Shown here one piece after another: positions 63,347 to 64,000 of a stretch of 64,000 nt of DNA. The position numbers and the translations under genes were made by a program. Position 1 is the stretch's first letter; the number at the start of each line of letters is the position of its first letter. The DNA lies in NCBI GenBank assembly GCA_977006965.1, contig OZ345358.1, positions 2,914,001-2,978,000 of the forward strand. Direction: 5' to 3'. Source of the stretch: Phymatolithon calcareum. Its lineage: Eukaryota > Rhodophyta > Florideophyceae > Hapalidiales. A model generated the notes under the pieces. That model was given only the letters and a program-made list of their open reading frames with translations, had not been told where the DNA came from and did no database searches.

Positions 63347-64000
63347 ATTTCGACGTATACCTCGGAAAAAAGTGGACTTCCAATGGAAGTGCCATTATCA
63401 ACTGTTACACGAATGAAGTAACCTTTTCATATAAAGGAAAACATCATACCATTGTCGCCACCGAACCAACAAAGCTTAACCTCGTCTCGGTGAACGCAAT
63501 TACCAAAGATGAACAACGAAATTATCCTTTGTATGCTGTTGTCCTCCGTAAAATTCCTGAGACCAACCAAGAGATCGCCGAGAATATAAAAAACCAAGAA
63601 ATTCGTGTGATACTCAACGAATTCAAGGACGTGTTCCCAAGGAAACTACCTAATGGACTCCCCCCAAAGCGCGCGCATGATATTTCCATACGCCTAAAGG
63701 AAGATAGCGCCCCTCAGAAAAAAGGATTATACCGAATATCTACCGCAGAGCTCCATGAGTTACAGAAGCAACTCGAAGAGCTCATAGACCAAGGTTTCAT
63801 CCGCCCAAGTACAATCCCGTGGGGAGCACCTGTTGTATTCGTAAGTAATAAAGATGGAACTATGCGCCTTTGCGTAGACTATCGAGCTCTTAACCGCCTT
63901 ACCGTCAATAACAGGTATCCACTTCCACGCATAGACGACATTCTGGACCAACTCTCTACCGCCAAGTACTTCACGAAGATCGACCTAATAAGCGGATATC
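63340..64000 (+). CDS. Gypsy reverse transcriptase, N-terminal part (truncated by window)
   Basis: Frame 1, open to the end of the window. [15 protein letters not shown] is the protease C-terminal/linker region. [76 protein letters not shown] and [10 protein letters not shown] follow, the standard Ty3/gypsy RT start. The last codons [10 protein letters not shown] include the first catalytic Asp of the polymerase. The YxDD box would lie downstream. Confidence 0.85.

Larger units (their letters stand above)
61235..64000 (+). mobile_element. Ty3/gypsy retrotransposon, 5' half (runs off the window)
   Basis: A gag frame with CCHC knuckle, an aspartic protease and a reverse transcriptase in this order identify a Ty3/gypsy element. 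RNase H, integrase and the 3' LTR would lie beyond 64000. The frames are long and well conserved, with one probable single-base deletion between protease and RT. A 5' LTR, perhaps starting near 61079, is likely but cannot be verified without its partner. Confidence 0.85.

Overview
This is a eukaryotic, repeat-dominated window. I see no bacterial gene organisation, rRNA, CRISPR array or convincing intact tRNA. Almost every recognisable protein belongs to a transposable element. I identify at least nine groups: non-LTR (LINE) reverse transcriptases, Ty1/copia, Ty3/gypsy, hAT, pogo/Tigger (two subfamilies), Mutator-like (MULE), CACTA (TNP2), PIF/Harbinger, and a short retroposon with a (GAAA)n tail. 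The one convincing intact non-mobile gene, at 14946-15662, is intronless and has AATAAA immediately after its stop. Such intron-poor islands in TE seas fit a red alga or a similar protist, but the organism is not established from the sequence.

Layout. 1-2990: decayed DNA with two inverted copies of a fragment ending in a degenerate P-loop. 2990-10790: a nested stack. A LINE (LINE-B) is split at 3300/8731 by a hAT element with an exact 8-bp target duplication. The hAT in turn contains a second LINE (LINE-A, 3740-6057, 12-bp target duplication and A7 tail) and one copy of the (GAAA)n retroposon. A second retroposon copy (9117-9898, 12-bp target duplication) sits in the 3' half of LINE-B. 10790-14900: low-information DNA, a dispersed repeat and an 80-bp-arm hairpin. 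14946-15662: the membrane-protein gene. 16200-20340: convergent, unrecognised, decayed reading frames. 23000-30600: copia remnants in minus orientation and a deleted MULE with long terminal inverted repeats. 33900-37450: a broken LINE, a compact multi-hairpin segment and a roughly 425-codon unknown frame with one amber stop. 38000-43250: pogo remnants, one inserted in another. 43280-47110: a second copia. 48141-50112: a pogo element with an intact 504-aa transposase. 51809-52383: a TA-flanked MITE. 52677-54560: a LINE fragment between two hypothetical frames. 55140-57590: a CACTA remnant. 58380-59080: a copia gag fragment. 59350-60910: a Harbinger gene pair. 61235-64000: a Ty3/gypsy element running off the window.

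Most elements are dead. A recurrent pattern is reading frames kept open over long distances but punctuated by nonsense codons of all three types, which suggests decay mainly by base substitution. The best candidates for intact or recent elements are the pogo at 48-50 kb and the gypsy at 61-64 kb. The gypsy gag frame is unusual in being continuous with an upstream C2H2 zinc-finger region.
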